DNA from: Simonsiella sp051414845
GTDB taxonomy: Bacteria > Pseudomonadota > Gammaproteobacteria > Burkholderiales > Neisseriaceae
Assembly: GCA_051414845.1 (NCBI GenBank)
Contig: CP183313.1
Coordinates: 2,170,001 to 2,234,000 of the forward strand
Length of the DNA: 64,000 bases
Reading direction: 5' to 3'
This document shows positions 24,838 to 34,022 of this stretch, piece by piece. How positions within the stretch are numbered: position 1 is the first letter of the stretch; the number at the start of each line of letters is the position of its first letter. The notes below the pieces were generated by a model, which saw nothing but the letters and a program-made list of their open reading frames with translations, did no database searches and was not told the origin of the DNA. Made by a program: the position numbers and the translations under genes.

Positions 24838-25560
24838 TCAGGCTGCGGTGTCGATTTCTATAACAACAGGGAGATGGTCGGAAGATTGAAATTGTACAAC
24901 GCGACTGCTGCCTGAAATGCGTCCTTTAATAAAAATGTGGTCTAAACTTTGCGTGGGTCGCCAGCTGGGATAAGTTGCGCCTTCGCTGAGACGAGTGTAG
25001 TCGTGGTCGGTTAGCAAATGTAGTTGTTCGGCATCGGGCGGACAGTTGAAATCGCCCATTAAGCAGACGTTTTCATGGCTTTTAAGTTGCTCACGAATAA
25101 AGCGAATTTGCTTAAATTGGTCGAGCATACCGAGACTTAAGTGGACATTGCTCACGACTACTTCGCCGATGGGCGTATCCACCGCCACCGCCAACATACC
25201 GCGTCCTTTGATGCGCGAAGGTAATGGGCAATTGACGATTTCACGCAGCGGCAAGCGGCTTAAAATTAAATTGCCGTGTAACGATAATTTGCCGACAACA
25301 CGATTGGTTTGGCAAGCAAAATAATCAAATGGTGTATCGTCTAAAATCTGTTTCACTTGGTTTTGAAAGCCGTTGCGATAGCCGCCTAAATCAATTTCTT
25401 GCAGGCAAACGACATCAAAATCGCTGATAAAACAGGCAATTTTCTCCAAATTACGCGCTTTGGCTTGCGCAGGCATAACTTGGTGGTGTAGCCGCGTTAA
25501 GTGGCTCAAATAGCTATCCGAGCCGATGGCTGCCTGAATGTTGTAGCTAACGATACGCAT
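24838..25560 (-). CDS. Endonuclease/exonuclease/phosphatase family protein
   Basis: This 240-residue EEP-fold hydrolase has metal site residues N7 (SYNIQA), E in VCLQEIDLGG (about residue 55), H in VSNVHLSLG (about residue 145), DFNCPP (about residues 170-175) and the terminal SDHLPV. The family includes DNases and phosphodiesterases/phosphatases; the substrate is unknown. There is no signal peptide. The start ATG lies at the promoter-proximal end of the ubiG unit. Confidence 0.82.
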   Translation of the reverse strand: MRIVSYNIQAAIGSDSYLSHLTRLHHQVMPAQAKARNLEKIACFISDFDVVCLQEIDLGGYRNGFQNQVKQILDDTPFDYFACQTNRVVGKLSLHGNLILSRLPLREIVNCPLPSRIKGRGMLAVAVDTPIGEVVVSNVHLSLGMLDQFKQIRFIREQLKSHENVCLMGDFNCPPDAEQLHLLTDHDYTRLSEGATYPSWRPTQSLDHIFIKGRISGSSRVVQFQSSDHLPVVIEIDTAA

Positions 25561-25612
25561 GGTGAAATTCAGTCAAAAATAAGCGCGATTATAACTGAAA
25601 ATGGCATGAAAA

Positions 25613-25638
25613 AAGGGATGGATACGAATCCATCCCTT
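25613..25638 (-). terminator. Terminator downstream of adhP
   Basis: AAGGGATGGAT (25613-25623) pairs with ATCCATCCCTT (25628-25638). On the minus strand the stem is followed by six T residues, fitting termination of the adhP transcript before the EEP gene. Confidence 0.8.
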
Positions 25639-25665
25639 ATTTTGGTTTTCAGGCTGCCTGAAAAG

Positions 25666-25773
25666 TATAGCCAAACAAAAGTAAATCAAGTACAAGGCGA
25701 CGAACCGCAGATAGTACACGTAGTACAGCAAAGCGAGACAACGCTGTAATGATTTAAGTTTTGTTTGGCTATA
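25666..25773. repeat. Correia-like repeat with alternative ends, 108 bp
   Basis: The ends are TATAGCCAAACAAAA and TTTTGTTTGGCTATA. The core (ACAAGGCGACGAACCGCAGA, TAGTACACGTAGTACAGC, GACAACGCTG) is clearly of Correia type and is related to the element at 6436-6541, but the terminal repeats differ. Confidence 0.8.
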
Positions 25774-25797
25774 TTAACTAGATTATTCAGGCAGCCT

Positions 25798-25939
25798 GAA
25801 ATCTTTGTAAAACCCCATCTTTGGCACATTTCTTCGCGATGCGCTTCTCAAAAGCTTGAAAATGTTCATCTATTATCTGCGCTTTTTGCGATGATATCGC
25901 TTTGAACTGCGCTCAAATGTGGAGTTCTGCAAAGGTTTC
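25798..25939. repeat. MITE with IS5-like ends, 142 bp
   Basis: It begins GAAATCTTTGTAAAACCCC and ends GTTCTGCAAAGGTTTC, an imperfect inverted repeat matching the ends of the IS5-like element at 22547-23944. No gene is inside. Confidence 0.6.
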
Positions 25940-25953
25940 AGTTGAAAGTGATT

Positions 25954-27015
25954 TTAACCGCCGCATTTACCGCAGCAGCCGCTTTCGGTATGGTCTTTTT
26001 TCATATCAATGACCATGCGACCTGTGATGGTGCCATCGCGCATTTCTTGGAAAATCGCAGCGGTTTCGTCCAAGCTACGCAGTTGCACTTTCGGTACAAC
26101 CAAACCTTCTGCGCCAAATTGGAACGCTTCAGCCAAGTCTTGGCGTGTACCCACCAAAGAACCCACCACTTCAATGCCATCCAACACAATGCGTGGAATC
26201 GACAAATCCATGCTTTCAGGCGGCAAGCCGACAGCAACCACGCGCCCGCCCGCGCGTACGCAATCTACCGCAGAAGTAAATGCCGCTTTAGAAACCGCCG
26301 TTACCACCGCCGCGTGTGCGCCACCAATTTTTTCTTGCATCACTTTAGCCGCGTCTTCTTTGTTGACATTAATCACCAAATCCGCGCCGCATTCTTTAGC
26401 AAACGCCAATTTATCGTCGTTCACATCAATCGCCACCACATGCGCGCCGAACACTTTTTTCGCGTATTGCACGCCCAAGTTGCCCAAACCGCCCGCGCCG
26501 TACATCGCCAACCATTGACCAGGTTGCACGCCCGATACTTTAATCGCTTTATAAGTTGTTACGCCCGCGCAAGTAATGCTCGACGCTTGCGCTGGGTCTA
26601 AACCTTCAGGCACTTTCACCGCATAATCGGCGTTCACGATACAATGTGTTGCCATGCCGCCATCGGCGGTGTAGCCCGCGTTCAACACATTACGGCACAA
26701 GGTTTCGCGCCCCGTATTGCAGTATTCACACGCGCCACAGGCTTTATACATCCATGCAATGCTCACGCGGTCGCCCACTTTCAAAGCCGTCACGCCATCG
26801 GCAACTTGTTTCACCAAACCAATTCCCTCATGCCCCAACACGCGACCTTCTTTAATACCATAATCGCCCGCCGCAACGTGCAAATCGGTATGGCACACGC
26901 CACAATATTCCACTTCCACCAAGGCTTCATTGTTTTCCAATGGGCGGATGTCTTTTTCAACGACTTCAACAAAACCATCAATTTTTGGATTAACCACAGC
27001 TGCACGCATTTTCAT
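25954..27015 (-). CDS. adhP: Zinc-dependent alcohol dehydrogenase
   Basis: This medium-chain dehydrogenase (353 residues) interconverts primary alcohols and aldehydes with NAD. It has the catalytic zinc ligands CGVCHTD and GHEGIG, the structural zinc cluster CGACEYCNTGRETLC, and the Rossmann motif YGAGGLGNLG. The start at 27015 is chosen over 27033 because GAGAG lies just upstream. The C-terminal tail TESGCCGKCGG, with three cysteines and glycines, extends beyond the usual AdhP end. Confidence 0.9.
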   Translation of the reverse strand: MKMRAAVVNPKIDGFVEVVEKDIRPLENNEALVEVEYCGVCHTDLHVAAGDYGIKEGRVLGHEGIGLVKQVADGVTALKVGDRVSIAWMYKACGACEYCNTGRETLCRNVLNAGYTADGGMATHCIVNADYAVKVPEGLDPAQASSITCAGVTTYKAIKVSGVQPGQWLAMYGAGGLGNLGVQYAKKVFGAHVVAIDVNDDKLAFAKECGADLVINVNKEDAAKVMQEKIGGAHAAVVTAVSKAAFTSAVDCVRAGGRVVAVGLPPESMDLSIPRIVLDGIEVVGSLVGTRQDLAEAFQFGAEGLVVPKVQLRSLDETAAIFQEMRDGTITGRMVIDMKKDHTESGCCGKCGG

Positions 27016-27213
27016 GATATTGCTCTCTTTCATCGAGGTTAGGAAAAGCTGTATTGTGCGCTTTCAGGCTGCCTGAAACAAATTTAAATGCAGTTTAATT
27101 GATTGAAGTTAAACAATTTATTGTGTTATGGTATAACAAATTTTGGCTAGATTGAGTATAACTTCAGGTTTTGAATGCTCAATTATTTTTCAGGCTGCCT
27201 GAAAAGAATTGAA

Positions 27214-27768
27214 TCAACGCAAAACCTGTCCGCTTTGCCAATCAATAATCTCACTCGGACGTTTGCGACCGCCCACACGACCGCCAATTACCCACACTTC
27301 GCGCCCGAATAAACGGCGTGCTTGGCGTTCGGTTTTGCAGGGTTTCGCGCGCGCGCGGTTGCACGAAGTCGATACGAGCGGCATTTTGGCTAAGGCGCAT
27401 AGTTGTCGCGCTAATTCATGCGCAGGCACGCGGACTGCCAGTTGCGTACGGCGTTGTCCGCGTAATTGGGTTAATACGGTTTGGCGCGTGGGTAGGACAA
27501 AGGTTTTGGCAGCTGGCCAGGTTTGCTGCAAATGGGTGTGCAGGTTTTCAGGCAGTCTATTGAGTAGGGGCGTGAGTTGCGCTAAGTTTTGTCCGATAAC
27601 AATTAAACCTTTGTGTTGCGGGCGTTTTTTGAGTTGCATAATATGTTTTAAGGCGCGCGTGTTGCGTGGGTCGCAGCCCAAGCCGTAACAGTATTCGGTA
27701 GGATAAGCAATGATACCGCCGCGCTTTAAATGGGCGCGTAAACGGCTGGATGTGGGAAGTTGGATCAT
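27214..27768 (-). CDS. tsaC: Threonylcarbamoyl-AMP synthase
   Basis: This 184-residue YrdC/Sua5-fold enzyme makes the threonylcarbamoyl adenylate used for t6A at position 37 of ANN-decoding tRNAs. The motif GGIIAYPTEYCYGLGCDP, then KKRPQHKGLIVIG and PLVSTSCNRA, are conserved. The length fits TsaC and not the longer Sua5. The start at 27768 is preferred; upstream in-frame codons read through a DUS (SGSLK) and look non-coding. Confidence 0.9.
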   Translation of the reverse strand: MIQLPTSSRLRAHLKRGGIIAYPTEYCYGLGCDPRNTRALKHIMQLKKRPQHKGLIVIGQNLAQLTPLLNRLPENLHTHLQQTWPAAKTFVLPTRQTVLTQLRGQRRTQLAVRVPAHELARQLCALAKMPLVSTSCNRARAKPCKTERQARRLFGREVWVIGGRVGGRKRPSEIIDWQSGQVLR

Positions 27769-28008
27769 ATGGTGTTGAATGGAAATGTTGTTAAAAAAGC
27801 AAAGATGGAAACTTTTACGAACTGGGCGTGCAAGCTTGCGCTGTTTGTTTTTTTTAGGAAGCCTGAAAGGATACAGTAATTTTTTCAGGCTGCCTGAAAA
27901 GTTTTGGGCGTTTACCATCGTCTCTATAAGCGCGCACAAAGTAAAAAGGCTGCCTGAAAACGCCAATTATCGCTACAATGCGCGCTTGATTATTTTTTGA
28001 GAATTGCG

Positions 28009-29091
28009 ATGTATCAGCCTAGTATTCGCCGCAAACGCCCTTGGATGCCTTGGTTGGCTGGCTTTTTGTTGTTGGCTTTTTTGATTACGTTTTTTAAATT
28101 GTTGGGCCCGATTTTAACGCCTTTTATTGTGTCTGCGGTGTTGGCGTATATTTTAGACCCGTTGGTGGATAAATTGCGCCGTTTCCGTATTGGACGCGCG
28201 CGTGGGTCATTGTGGGTGATGTTGTTTGCGTTTATTTTATTAACGGGTTTGTTGCTCGTCATTGTGCCGATGTTGATTGACCAAACCAATAATATTATTA
28301 AGCGCATTCCTGCGGTTGCCGATTGGATTCAAAATAAATTATTACCTTGGTATAACGCGCGTTTTGGTGGTCATGTGGCGATTAATGAAGAAACCGTCAT
28401 GACATGGCTGCGCGCCAATGCGGCACAAGTGCAGCAGTATTTGCAAAATGTGATGGTGGTCATGATGCAACAAGGCTCGGCGATTGCGGTGGGTTTGGGC
28501 AATTTGGTGATTTTGCCGTTGATTTTGTATTATTTCTTGCGCGATTGGCCGCGTTGGCGGTTTGCGGTGCGCGAGCTGGTGCCACGCCGTTATTTGGACG
28601 TGTATTCGCGCGTTACCAAAGAAATGGACACGGTTTTAGGCGAGTTTATGCGTGGGCAATTGCTAGTGATGATTGTGATGGGCTTGCTTTATGGCTTGGG
28701 CTTGATGGCAGTGGGTCTAGATTCGGGCTTTGCGATTGGTATGGTGGCAGGAATTTTGGTGTTTGTGCCATATTTGGGTGCGTTCACAGGTTTGCTGCTG
28801 GCGACTTTGGCTGCGGTGTTGCAGTTTGATTCGTGGCACGGTTTACTGATGGTTTGGGGCGTGTTTGGTATTGGTCAATTTTTAGAGAGTTTTTTTATTA
28901 CACCACAAATTGTTGGCGAAAAAATTGGTTTGTCGCCATTTTGGGTGATTTTCGCTTTGATGGCGTTTGGACAACTGATGGGCTTTGTCGGGATGTTGGT
29001 TGCGTTGCCATTGGCGGCGGTGTGTCTGGTGTTGATTCACGAAGGCAAACGCGCTTATTTGAACAGTCGCTTTTATCAACGCGAAAAATAA
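28009..29091 (+). CDS. AI-2E/PerM family transporter
   Basis: This integral membrane protein of about 360 residues has around eight hydrophobic helices, beginning WMPWLAGFLLLAFLITFFKLLGP. It shows the family's cytoplasmic loop region and C-terminal SPFWVIFALMAFGQLMGFVGMLVALPLAAV. The family includes the autoinducer-2 exporter TqsA and permeases of unknown substrate, so the solute is not known here. A strong terminator follows directly. Confidence 0.85.
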   Translation: MYQPSIRRKRPWMPWLAGFLLLAFLITFFKLLGPILTPFIVSAVLAYILDPLVDKLRRFRIGRARGSLWVMLFAFILLTGLLLVIVPMLIDQTNNIIKRIPAVADWIQNKLLPWYNARFGGHVAINEETVMTWLRANAAQVQQYLQNVMVVMMQQGSAIAVGLGNLVILPLILYYFLRDWPRWRFAVRELVPRRYLDVYSRVTKEMDTVLGEFMRGQLLVMIVMGLLYGLGLMAVGLDSGFAIGMVAGILVFVPYLGAFTGLLLATLAAVLQFDSWHGLLMVWGVFGIGQFLESFFITPQIVGEKIGLSPFWVIFALMAFGQLMGFVGMLVALPLAAVCLVLIHEGKRAYLNSRFYQREK

Positions 29092-29124
29092 AAAAACAGC
29101 CATGCGAAAGCGTGGCTGTTTTTT
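29091..29124 (+). terminator. Terminator after the AI-2E-family gene
   Basis: AAAAAACAGCCATGC pairs with GCGTGGCTGTTTTTT around a GAAA loop, one base after the stop codon. It is a classic rho-independent terminator. Confidence 0.85.
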
Positions 29125-29208
29125 CAGGCTGCCTGAAAAGTTAAATCTCTGTTTACATCACTAAACTCGCGTATCATGCTCACTCATTTATCTTAAAAAG
29201 TTCATGCC

Positions 29209-31086
29209 ATGTCGCGATTGATCGCCCTCATTATCGGCTGTTTGATGACGCTTTTCTTGTTGCCCCAATCCGCCCAAGCGGCTGTCTGTTCGGCGGAAAA
29301 ACCTGCCAAATTGGCGGCTTTGGATTGGGAAAGCGGACAATTTACCACCGCGCTGCTTGCTGAAATCCTGCAAACAGGCTACGGCTGCCCCACCGACATC
29401 GTCCCTGCCACAGGCGGTGCGATGGAAAGCGCGTTAATATACAATGATTTACATATTATCGCCGAGCAATGGGTTGGACGTTCGCCCGCCATGCAAAGTG
29501 CAGAGCAGGCGGGCAAAGTGAAAATTGTGGGCAACACTTTGCGCGGTGGCGCGACGCAAGGCTGGTACATTCCCGATTATGTGCAGCAGCAATATGGCAT
29601 TCACACGCTAGACGATTTACGCGCGCAAGCAACATTGTTTCGCGACCCTGAATCGCCGAATAAATCGCGTTTACTGAATTGTCCAACGGGTTGGACATGC
29701 GAAACGTTCAACAGCAATTTGTTAAATAACACAGGGTTAGCCCGACAATTCAATAATACTCGCTCTGGCACAGGCGCGGCTTTGGACGCGGAAATCAGTG
29801 CGGCTTATGCGCGACGCGAACCAATTGTGTTTTATTACTGGCAGCCTACAGGTTTAGCCGCCAAATTTGATATGCGCCCACTTGCCATGCCTGCCTACGA
29901 TGCAGCTTGCTGGCAAAATCTATTGCAACCCGACGATAAAAGTGGTTGCGTTAGCGGTTTTCCCACATCGCAGCTCGGTATTGCCGTTGCCACGCCCTTT
30001 GCGCAAGACAATCCCGAATTAATCGCGCTCATGAACGCCATCCAGTTCACACCCGCACAATTAAATGGTGCAATTTTAGACATGACCGAGAAAAAGCGTG
30101 ATGGCGCAGCGCAAGCAGCGATATTCTTGCGCGATAATCCACAAGTGTGGCAAAACTGGGTTACGCCCGCCGCTGCAGAACGCTTGCAAGCCAAGTTTGG
30201 CGTGGAACATAGTGCGAACACACAACAAGCGCCAACCGAAACGCATTTTTTCCCTAATTTATCCTTTTCAGGTAGCCTCAATAAAGCCATGAACCACATG
30301 GTCGCCACACACGGCGACGGCTTGCGCGCATTTAGCCAAGCTATTTTGCAACACGGTTTGCAGCCGATGGAACGCTTATTATTGTGGCTGCCTGAATGGT
30401 TGATTTTGCTGCTACTGGCTTTGCTGGCGTGGCATTCGGGTGGTAGTTGGCGATTTGCCGCCTTGTGCGCCGCAGGTTTTGCTATCATTGGTGCGCTCGG
30501 TTTGTGGACAGCATTAATGCAAACGCTGGCTTTATTGTGCGTCGCGCTTATTGCTTGCGTACTCATTGGTTTGCCATTGGGTATACTTGCCGCGCGCAAC
30601 GAGCGACTCTATCGCGCGCTCACACCCATATTAGATATTGTGCAAACCATGCCCAGCTTTGTTTATTTGATTCCTGTGTTGATGTTGTTTGGCATTGGCA
30701 AAGTGCCTGCGCTGATGGCAACCGTAGTGTATGCCGTCGCGCCCTTGATTCGCTTAACCGCGCTGGGCATTCGCCAAGTAGATAAATCATTGATAGAAAT
30801 GGCATTATCATTTGGCGCAACGCGTTGGCAATTGTTGCGCTCAGTTTTATTGCCACAAGCCAAACCCAGTATTTTGGCAGGGATTAACCAAGCCGTGATG
30901 ATGTCGCTGGGTATGGTTGTGCTCGCATCCATGATTGGCGCACGCGGCTTGGGCGAACCCGTTTTGCAAGCAGTGCAAACGCTAAACATCGGACAAGGCG
31001 TAGAAGCAGGTGCGGCGATTGTGATTTTGGCAGTGGTCATCGACCGCATTACACAGCATTATGGGCGCGGTAAAAAAGGGATGTGA
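29209..31086 (+). CDS. Glycine betaine/proline-type ABC transporter, fused binding protein and permease
   Basis: The 625-residue protein has a signal peptide (MSRLIALIIGCLMTLFLLPQSAQAA). A periplasmic OpuAC/ProX-like domain follows (about residues 28-320; LDWESGQFTTALLAEIL, VFYYWQPTGLAAKFDM). From about residue 385 a ProW-like permease with six to seven helices contains the ATPase-contact motif EMALSFGATRWQLLRSVLLPQAKPSI. It imports compatible solutes for osmoprotection. No ATPase gene is next to it, so the partner must be encoded elsewhere. A perfect terminator hairpin follows. Confidence 0.87.
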   Translation: MSRLIALIIGCLMTLFLLPQSAQAAVCSAEKPAKLAALDWESGQFTTALLAEILQTGYGCPTDIVPATGGAMESALIYNDLHIIAEQWVGRSPAMQSAEQAGKVKIVGNTLRGGATQGWYIPDYVQQQYGIHTLDDLRAQATLFRDPESPNKSRLLNCPTGWTCETFNSNLLNNTGLARQFNNTRSGTGAALDAEISAAYARREPIVFYYWQPTGLAAKFDMRPLAMPAYDAACWQNLLQPDDKSGCVSGFPTSQLGIAVATPFAQDNPELIALMNAIQFTPAQLNGAILDMTEKKRDGAAQAAIFLRDNPQVWQNWVTPAAAERLQAKFGVEHSANTQQAPTETHFFPNLSFSGSLNKAMNHMVATHGDGLRAFSQAILQHGLQPMERLLLWLPEWLILLLLALLAWHSGGSWRFAALCAAGFAIIGALGLWTALMQTLALLCVALIACVLIGLPLGILAARNERLYRALTPILDIVQTMPSFVYLIPVLMLFGIGKVPALMATVVYAVAPLIRLTALGIRQVDKSLIEMALSFGATRWQLLRSVLLPQAKPSILAGINQAVMMSLGMVVLASMIGARGLGEPVLQAVQTLNIGQGVEAGAAIVILAVVIDRITQHYGRGKKGM

Positions 31087-31093
31087 ATGTAAA

Positions 31094-31126
31094 ACGTCGG
31101 TCGGATAGTGGCTATCCGACCGACGT
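31094..31126 (+). terminator. Perfect 15-bp stem terminator
   Basis: ACGTCGGTCGGATAG (31094-31108) and its exact complement (31112-31126), loop TGG, are followed by T residues. It lies 8 bp after the betaine transporter stop. Confidence 0.9.
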
Positions 31127-31159
31127 GTTTTTTAGGGAGAACGCATTTTCAGGCAGCCT

Positions 31160-31312
31160 GAAAGCTTTGCAAAACTAATTTTAGCTGTCTGCAATGAGAA
31201 ATGGAGTGGGAGCGGCTCGCTCCCAACTCTTTAATTTAGTGAAATATTTCAGTTTTCAAGAAAACGAAGATTTGGAGCGAGCCGCTCCCGCTCCAAGTTT
31301 TGCAAATGTCTC
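31160..31312. repeat. MITE with IS5-like ends, 153 bp
   Basis: It begins GAAAGCTTTGCAAAACT and ends AGTTTTGCAAATGTCTC. Inside, GGGAGCGGCTCGCTCCC and GGAGCGAGCCGCTCCC form a second palindrome. A related core without clear ends lies at about 44223-44330. No gene is inside. Confidence 0.6.
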
Positions 31313-31339
31313 AGGCTGCCTGAAAAAAACAAAAGAAAA

Positions 31340-31363
31340 AACCTAAACATTGCTGTTTAGGTT
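31340..31363 (-). terminator. Terminator of tRNA-Lys
   Basis: AACCTAAACA/TGTTTAGGTT with loop TTGC. On the minus strand a T-rich run follows the stem. It lies just downstream of the minus-strand tRNA-Lys. Confidence 0.8.
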
Positions 31364-31372
31364 TTTAAAATT

Positions 31373-31448
31373 TGGTGGGTCGTGAGCGATTCGAACGCTC
31401 GACCAACGGATTAAAAGTCCGCTGCTCTACCGACTGAGCTAACGACCC
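31373..31448 (-). tRNA. tRNA-Lys (anticodon TTT)
   Basis: The minus strand folds as GGGTCGT acceptor, GCTC/GAGC D stem, anticodon stem CGGAC... with loop CTTTTAA (anticodon TTT), T stem GAGCG/CGCTC and the matching ACGACCC. CCA is encoded (TGG at 31373-31375 on the plus strand). Confidence 0.95.
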
Positions 31449-31582
31449 GAAAGACACGAACTATACGCGGGTTTTTCTGGGCTGTCAAATGCAATCGTGT
31501 GAAAAAATACGCGATTGAGTTTATCATCTTGTTTTTACAATAAACAAAGTTAGCACGAAAAAGTTTTCAGGCAGCCTGAAAA

Positions 31583-32527
31583 CTAAATTACATACTCATC
31601 ATAGTTATCCGCCACTTGAATATCTGTTTTCCGATATTGCCCTGGCGTGGTGCCGTAATATTTTTTGAACGCTTTGCCAAAATGCGCTTCCGATTGAAAA
31701 CCCGTTGCCAGCGCGATGGCAAGCACCGTGTCTTGCTGCGTGCGTAACATATGCGCGGCTTTTTGCAATCGCATGGCGTTGACAAAGGCGTGTGGACTGG
31801 TTTGCATTTGTTGGTTGAAAACGCGCATCAGTTGCGCGCGCGACAGGGTGGCTTTTTGCGCCAACTCTTCCACGCGCCATTCGCGTTCGGGCGTAGCAAT
31901 CACAGCTTGTACCACAGCGCGCAAACGCTTATCGCGCCAGCCGTTGAGTATGCCTGTTAATGGTGCGTTATTGGCATTTTCTGCTAAATAAGTGCGCAGT
32001 AAATATACAAACAAAACCGATGATAATGAGTCAATCACAGCACGTGAGCCTTGTTCGTTTTGTGTGCTTTCGTGTTGCAATAAAGTGAGCAAACCGTTTA
32101 AAACGGGCGATTCCAGCCGCAAAAATATGGTTTCAGGCAGCGTGTTCATCAAGTCGGCGTGCGCATCGTAAGTGAAACGGGCACAAAATAAACCGAGTTC
32201 CGTATCGGATTTGCCTGTGCTGGTTTTTAGGGTAAATACGCCATTTTGTTGCGTGTCGGTGGCGGCTTGAACGTTGTTACACATTTTGTCGTTGCTTAAA
32301 ATATGTGCCGCCAAACGCGGAAAAAAGACAATATCGCCCGCGCGCACCAAACGCGGCGCGGCTTCATCGTCGGTTTTAACATAGCCTTCGCCGCTGGTAA
32401 CGATGTGCACCAAGGCTTGCCCCAAGCGGTGTTCGTGGCGCACATACCAGTTGCCCTGAAATTGGCATTGCACATTGATGCTGCCTGAAATTTGGGCATA
32501 GGTAATGAGTTTGTCTAAAATATCCAT
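31583..32527 (-). CDS. AraC family transcriptional regulator with cupin domain
   Basis: The protein has 314 residues. The N-terminal part is an AraC-binding/cupin_6-type sensor (HIVTSGEGYVKTDDEAAPRLVRAGDIVFFPRLAAHIL). The C-terminal 100 residues hold two helix-turn-helix motifs (WRVEELAQKATLSRAQLMRVFNQ and VLAIALATGFQSEAHFGKAFKKYYGTTPGQYRK). It may control the divergent CMD-nicotinamidase genes, a common pairing, but this is inference. ATG 32527 is preferred over the GTG two codons upstream. Confidence 0.87.
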   Translation of the reverse strand: MDILDKLITYAQISGSINVQCQFQGNWYVRHEHRLGQALVHIVTSGEGYVKTDDEAAPRLVRAGDIVFFPRLAAHILSNDKMCNNVQAATDTQQNGVFTLKTSTGKSDTELGLFCARFTYDAHADLMNTLPETIFLRLESPVLNGLLTLLQHESTQNEQGSRAVIDSLSSVLFVYLLRTYLAENANNAPLTGILNGWRDKRLRAVVQAVIATPEREWRVEELAQKATLSRAQLMRVFNQQMQTSPHAFVNAMRLQKAAHMLRTQQDTVLAIALATGFQSEAHFGKAFKKYYGTTPGQYRKTDIQVADNYDEYVI

Positions 32528-32617
32528 ATGCACTATTTAATGAGACGATTAGATAGGTATACTAGCATAAAAATGGCAATAATGGGCGGGTTAAAACCGT
32601 TTCAGGCTGCCTGAAAC

Positions 32618-32692
32618 TGGGTAGGTTGGACACTGCCCACCAAAAAATCTCATATTGATTGAAAAAATGGTGGGCGATGTCCACCCTACCTA
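32618..32692. repeat. Imperfect palindromic intergenic repeat
   Basis: GTAGGTTGGACACTGCCCACC and GGTGGGCGATGTCCACCCTAC form a long imperfect stem between the AraC gene and the CMD gene. It could terminate or regulate, and resembles other small palindromic elements in this genome. Confidence 0.6.
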
Positions 32693-32754
32693 AAGCGTTT
32701 TTCGTTCTAGGCAGCCTGAAAGCATTTTTAAAATCATTAAACAAGGAATCCATC

Positions 32755-33090
32755 ATGTTTCAAAATTGGACAGAACACACCGCGCATGTGAAAAAATCAT
32801 TTGGCGAATTGGGCAAAAAACACCCAAAAATGTTGCAAGCCTACATGGCTTTAGACCAAGCGGCGGCGGCAGAAGCGTTGGACGAGAAAACGCGTGAATT
32901 GATTGCGATTGCGGTGGCGATTACCACGCGTTGCGAGAGCTGCATTTCGGTACATGCGGAAAAAGCGGCGAAAGCGGGCGCAACCGAGAGCGAAATCGCG
33001 GGTGCGTTGGCAACGGCAATTTCTTTAAACGCAGGCGCGGCGTATACTTACGCCTTGCGCGCGTTGGAAGCGGTGGACGCGCAGAAATAG
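32755..33090 (+). CDS. Carboxymuconolactone decarboxylase/AhpD-like protein
   Basis: This 111-residue CMD-family protein contains the redox CxxC and histidine motif ITTRCESCISVHAEKAAKAGAT (about residues 56-77), typical of AhpD-like alkylhydroperoxidases. It likely handles peroxides or acts as a thiol oxidoreductase. An AAGGA ribosome-binding site supports 32755; upstream in-frame codons overlap a DUS and a repeat. The divergent AraC regulator may control it. Confidence 0.85.
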   Translation: MFQNWTEHTAHVKKSFGELGKKHPKMLQAYMALDQAAAAEALDEKTRELIAIAVAITTRCESCISVHAEKAAKAGATESEIAGALATAISLNAGAAYTYALRALEAVDAQK

Positions 33091-33212
33091 TTTTCAGGCA
33101 GCCCGAAAATAGCGTGCGTTGTAGGGTGTGTGCGATACGCACTCACGCGTTATCCAATACACCTACGCGTGCGTGGCTTACACCACACACTCTACCTTTG
33201 CAAGGAAAATAG

Positions 33213-33848
33213 ATGATAGTTTCTATAGACGTGGACGCACAAAAAACCTTTACGCCGCTTTTGCCGCAAGAATTGCCCGTTGCCGAAGGCGATCAAATTG
33301 TTGCTGAACTTAATGCCCAAGCCGCGTTGGCAGATTTGCGCGTAATGAGCAAAGACGCGCACAGCCCGAGCGCGCATTGGTTGGTGGACAGCCATGACAA
33401 AATGATGCAGCCCACAGGTTTGCCACACGCCGACATTACTTGGGTATCGCATGCGATGGTTGGCACAGAAGGCTTTGAATTGCTCGATGGGCTGCCTGAA
33501 AGCACGGATTATGATTTTTGCGTATGGAAAGGCGTTGATCCCGCTATGCACCCTTATGGCGCGTGTTACCACGATTTGAACGAAAAACTCAGCACTGGTT
33601 TAATTGAATGGCTGCAAATTCGTGGCGCGAAAACCTTGATTGTAGGCGGTTTGGCAACCGATTATTGCGTTAAAACCACCGTGTTGCAGCTTTTGCGCGG
33701 CGGCGATTGGCAAGTGATTGTGAACCGCGCTGCTTGCCGTGGCATTGCGCCTGAAACAGTCGCACAAGCATGGCAAGACATGGCAGCACAAGGCGCGCTG
33801 GTGTTGGATAACGCAGTGGCGATTGCGGCATATTTGCAGCAAAAGTAA
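33213..33848 (+). CDS. pncA: Nicotinamidase (isochorismatase family)
   Basis: This 211-residue cysteine hydrolase should convert nicotinamide to nicotinate for NAD salvage. The triad is visible: D8 or D10 in SIDVDAQKTF, K in FCVWKGVD (about residue 110) and C in GLATDYCVKTT (about residue 152). The metal site is D50 and H52 in SKDAHSPSAHW. AAGGAAAATAG precedes the ATG. The isochorismatase family is broad, but this layout fits a nicotinamidase. Confidence 0.8.
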   Translation: MIVSIDVDAQKTFTPLLPQELPVAEGDQIVAELNAQAALADLRVMSKDAHSPSAHWLVDSHDKMMQPTGLPHADITWVSHAMVGTEGFELLDGLPESTDYDFCVWKGVDPAMHPYGACYHDLNEKLSTGLIEWLQIRGAKTLIVGGLATDYCVKTTVLQLLRGGDWQVIVNRAACRGIAPETVAQAWQDMAAQGALVLDNAVAIAAYLQQK

Positions 33849-34022
33849 GCAAAAAGCGTTAATTGCGGGGAAAACGCGCTAATTTATGCAAATGCGCGCA
33901 AAGTCGGATAAAGCCATTAGACAGAAATTCAAATTGCTATATACTGCAGCTATCGTTTTTGGCAGCATAATAGAAAACGACTAAACCTCATCAGATACTT
34001 AACAACAGAAAAGGACACATTC

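Noticed and set aside
25942..26601. Long plus-strand frame opposite the alcohol dehydrogenase
   Set aside because: It is antisense to adhP, which has all zinc and NAD motifs. The His/Arg-rich product is a codon-bias shadow.
27769..27966. N-terminal extension of tsaC
   Set aside because: The extra residues include two DUS-derived SGSLK peptides and have no counterpart in the family. The ATG at 27768 gives the usual length.
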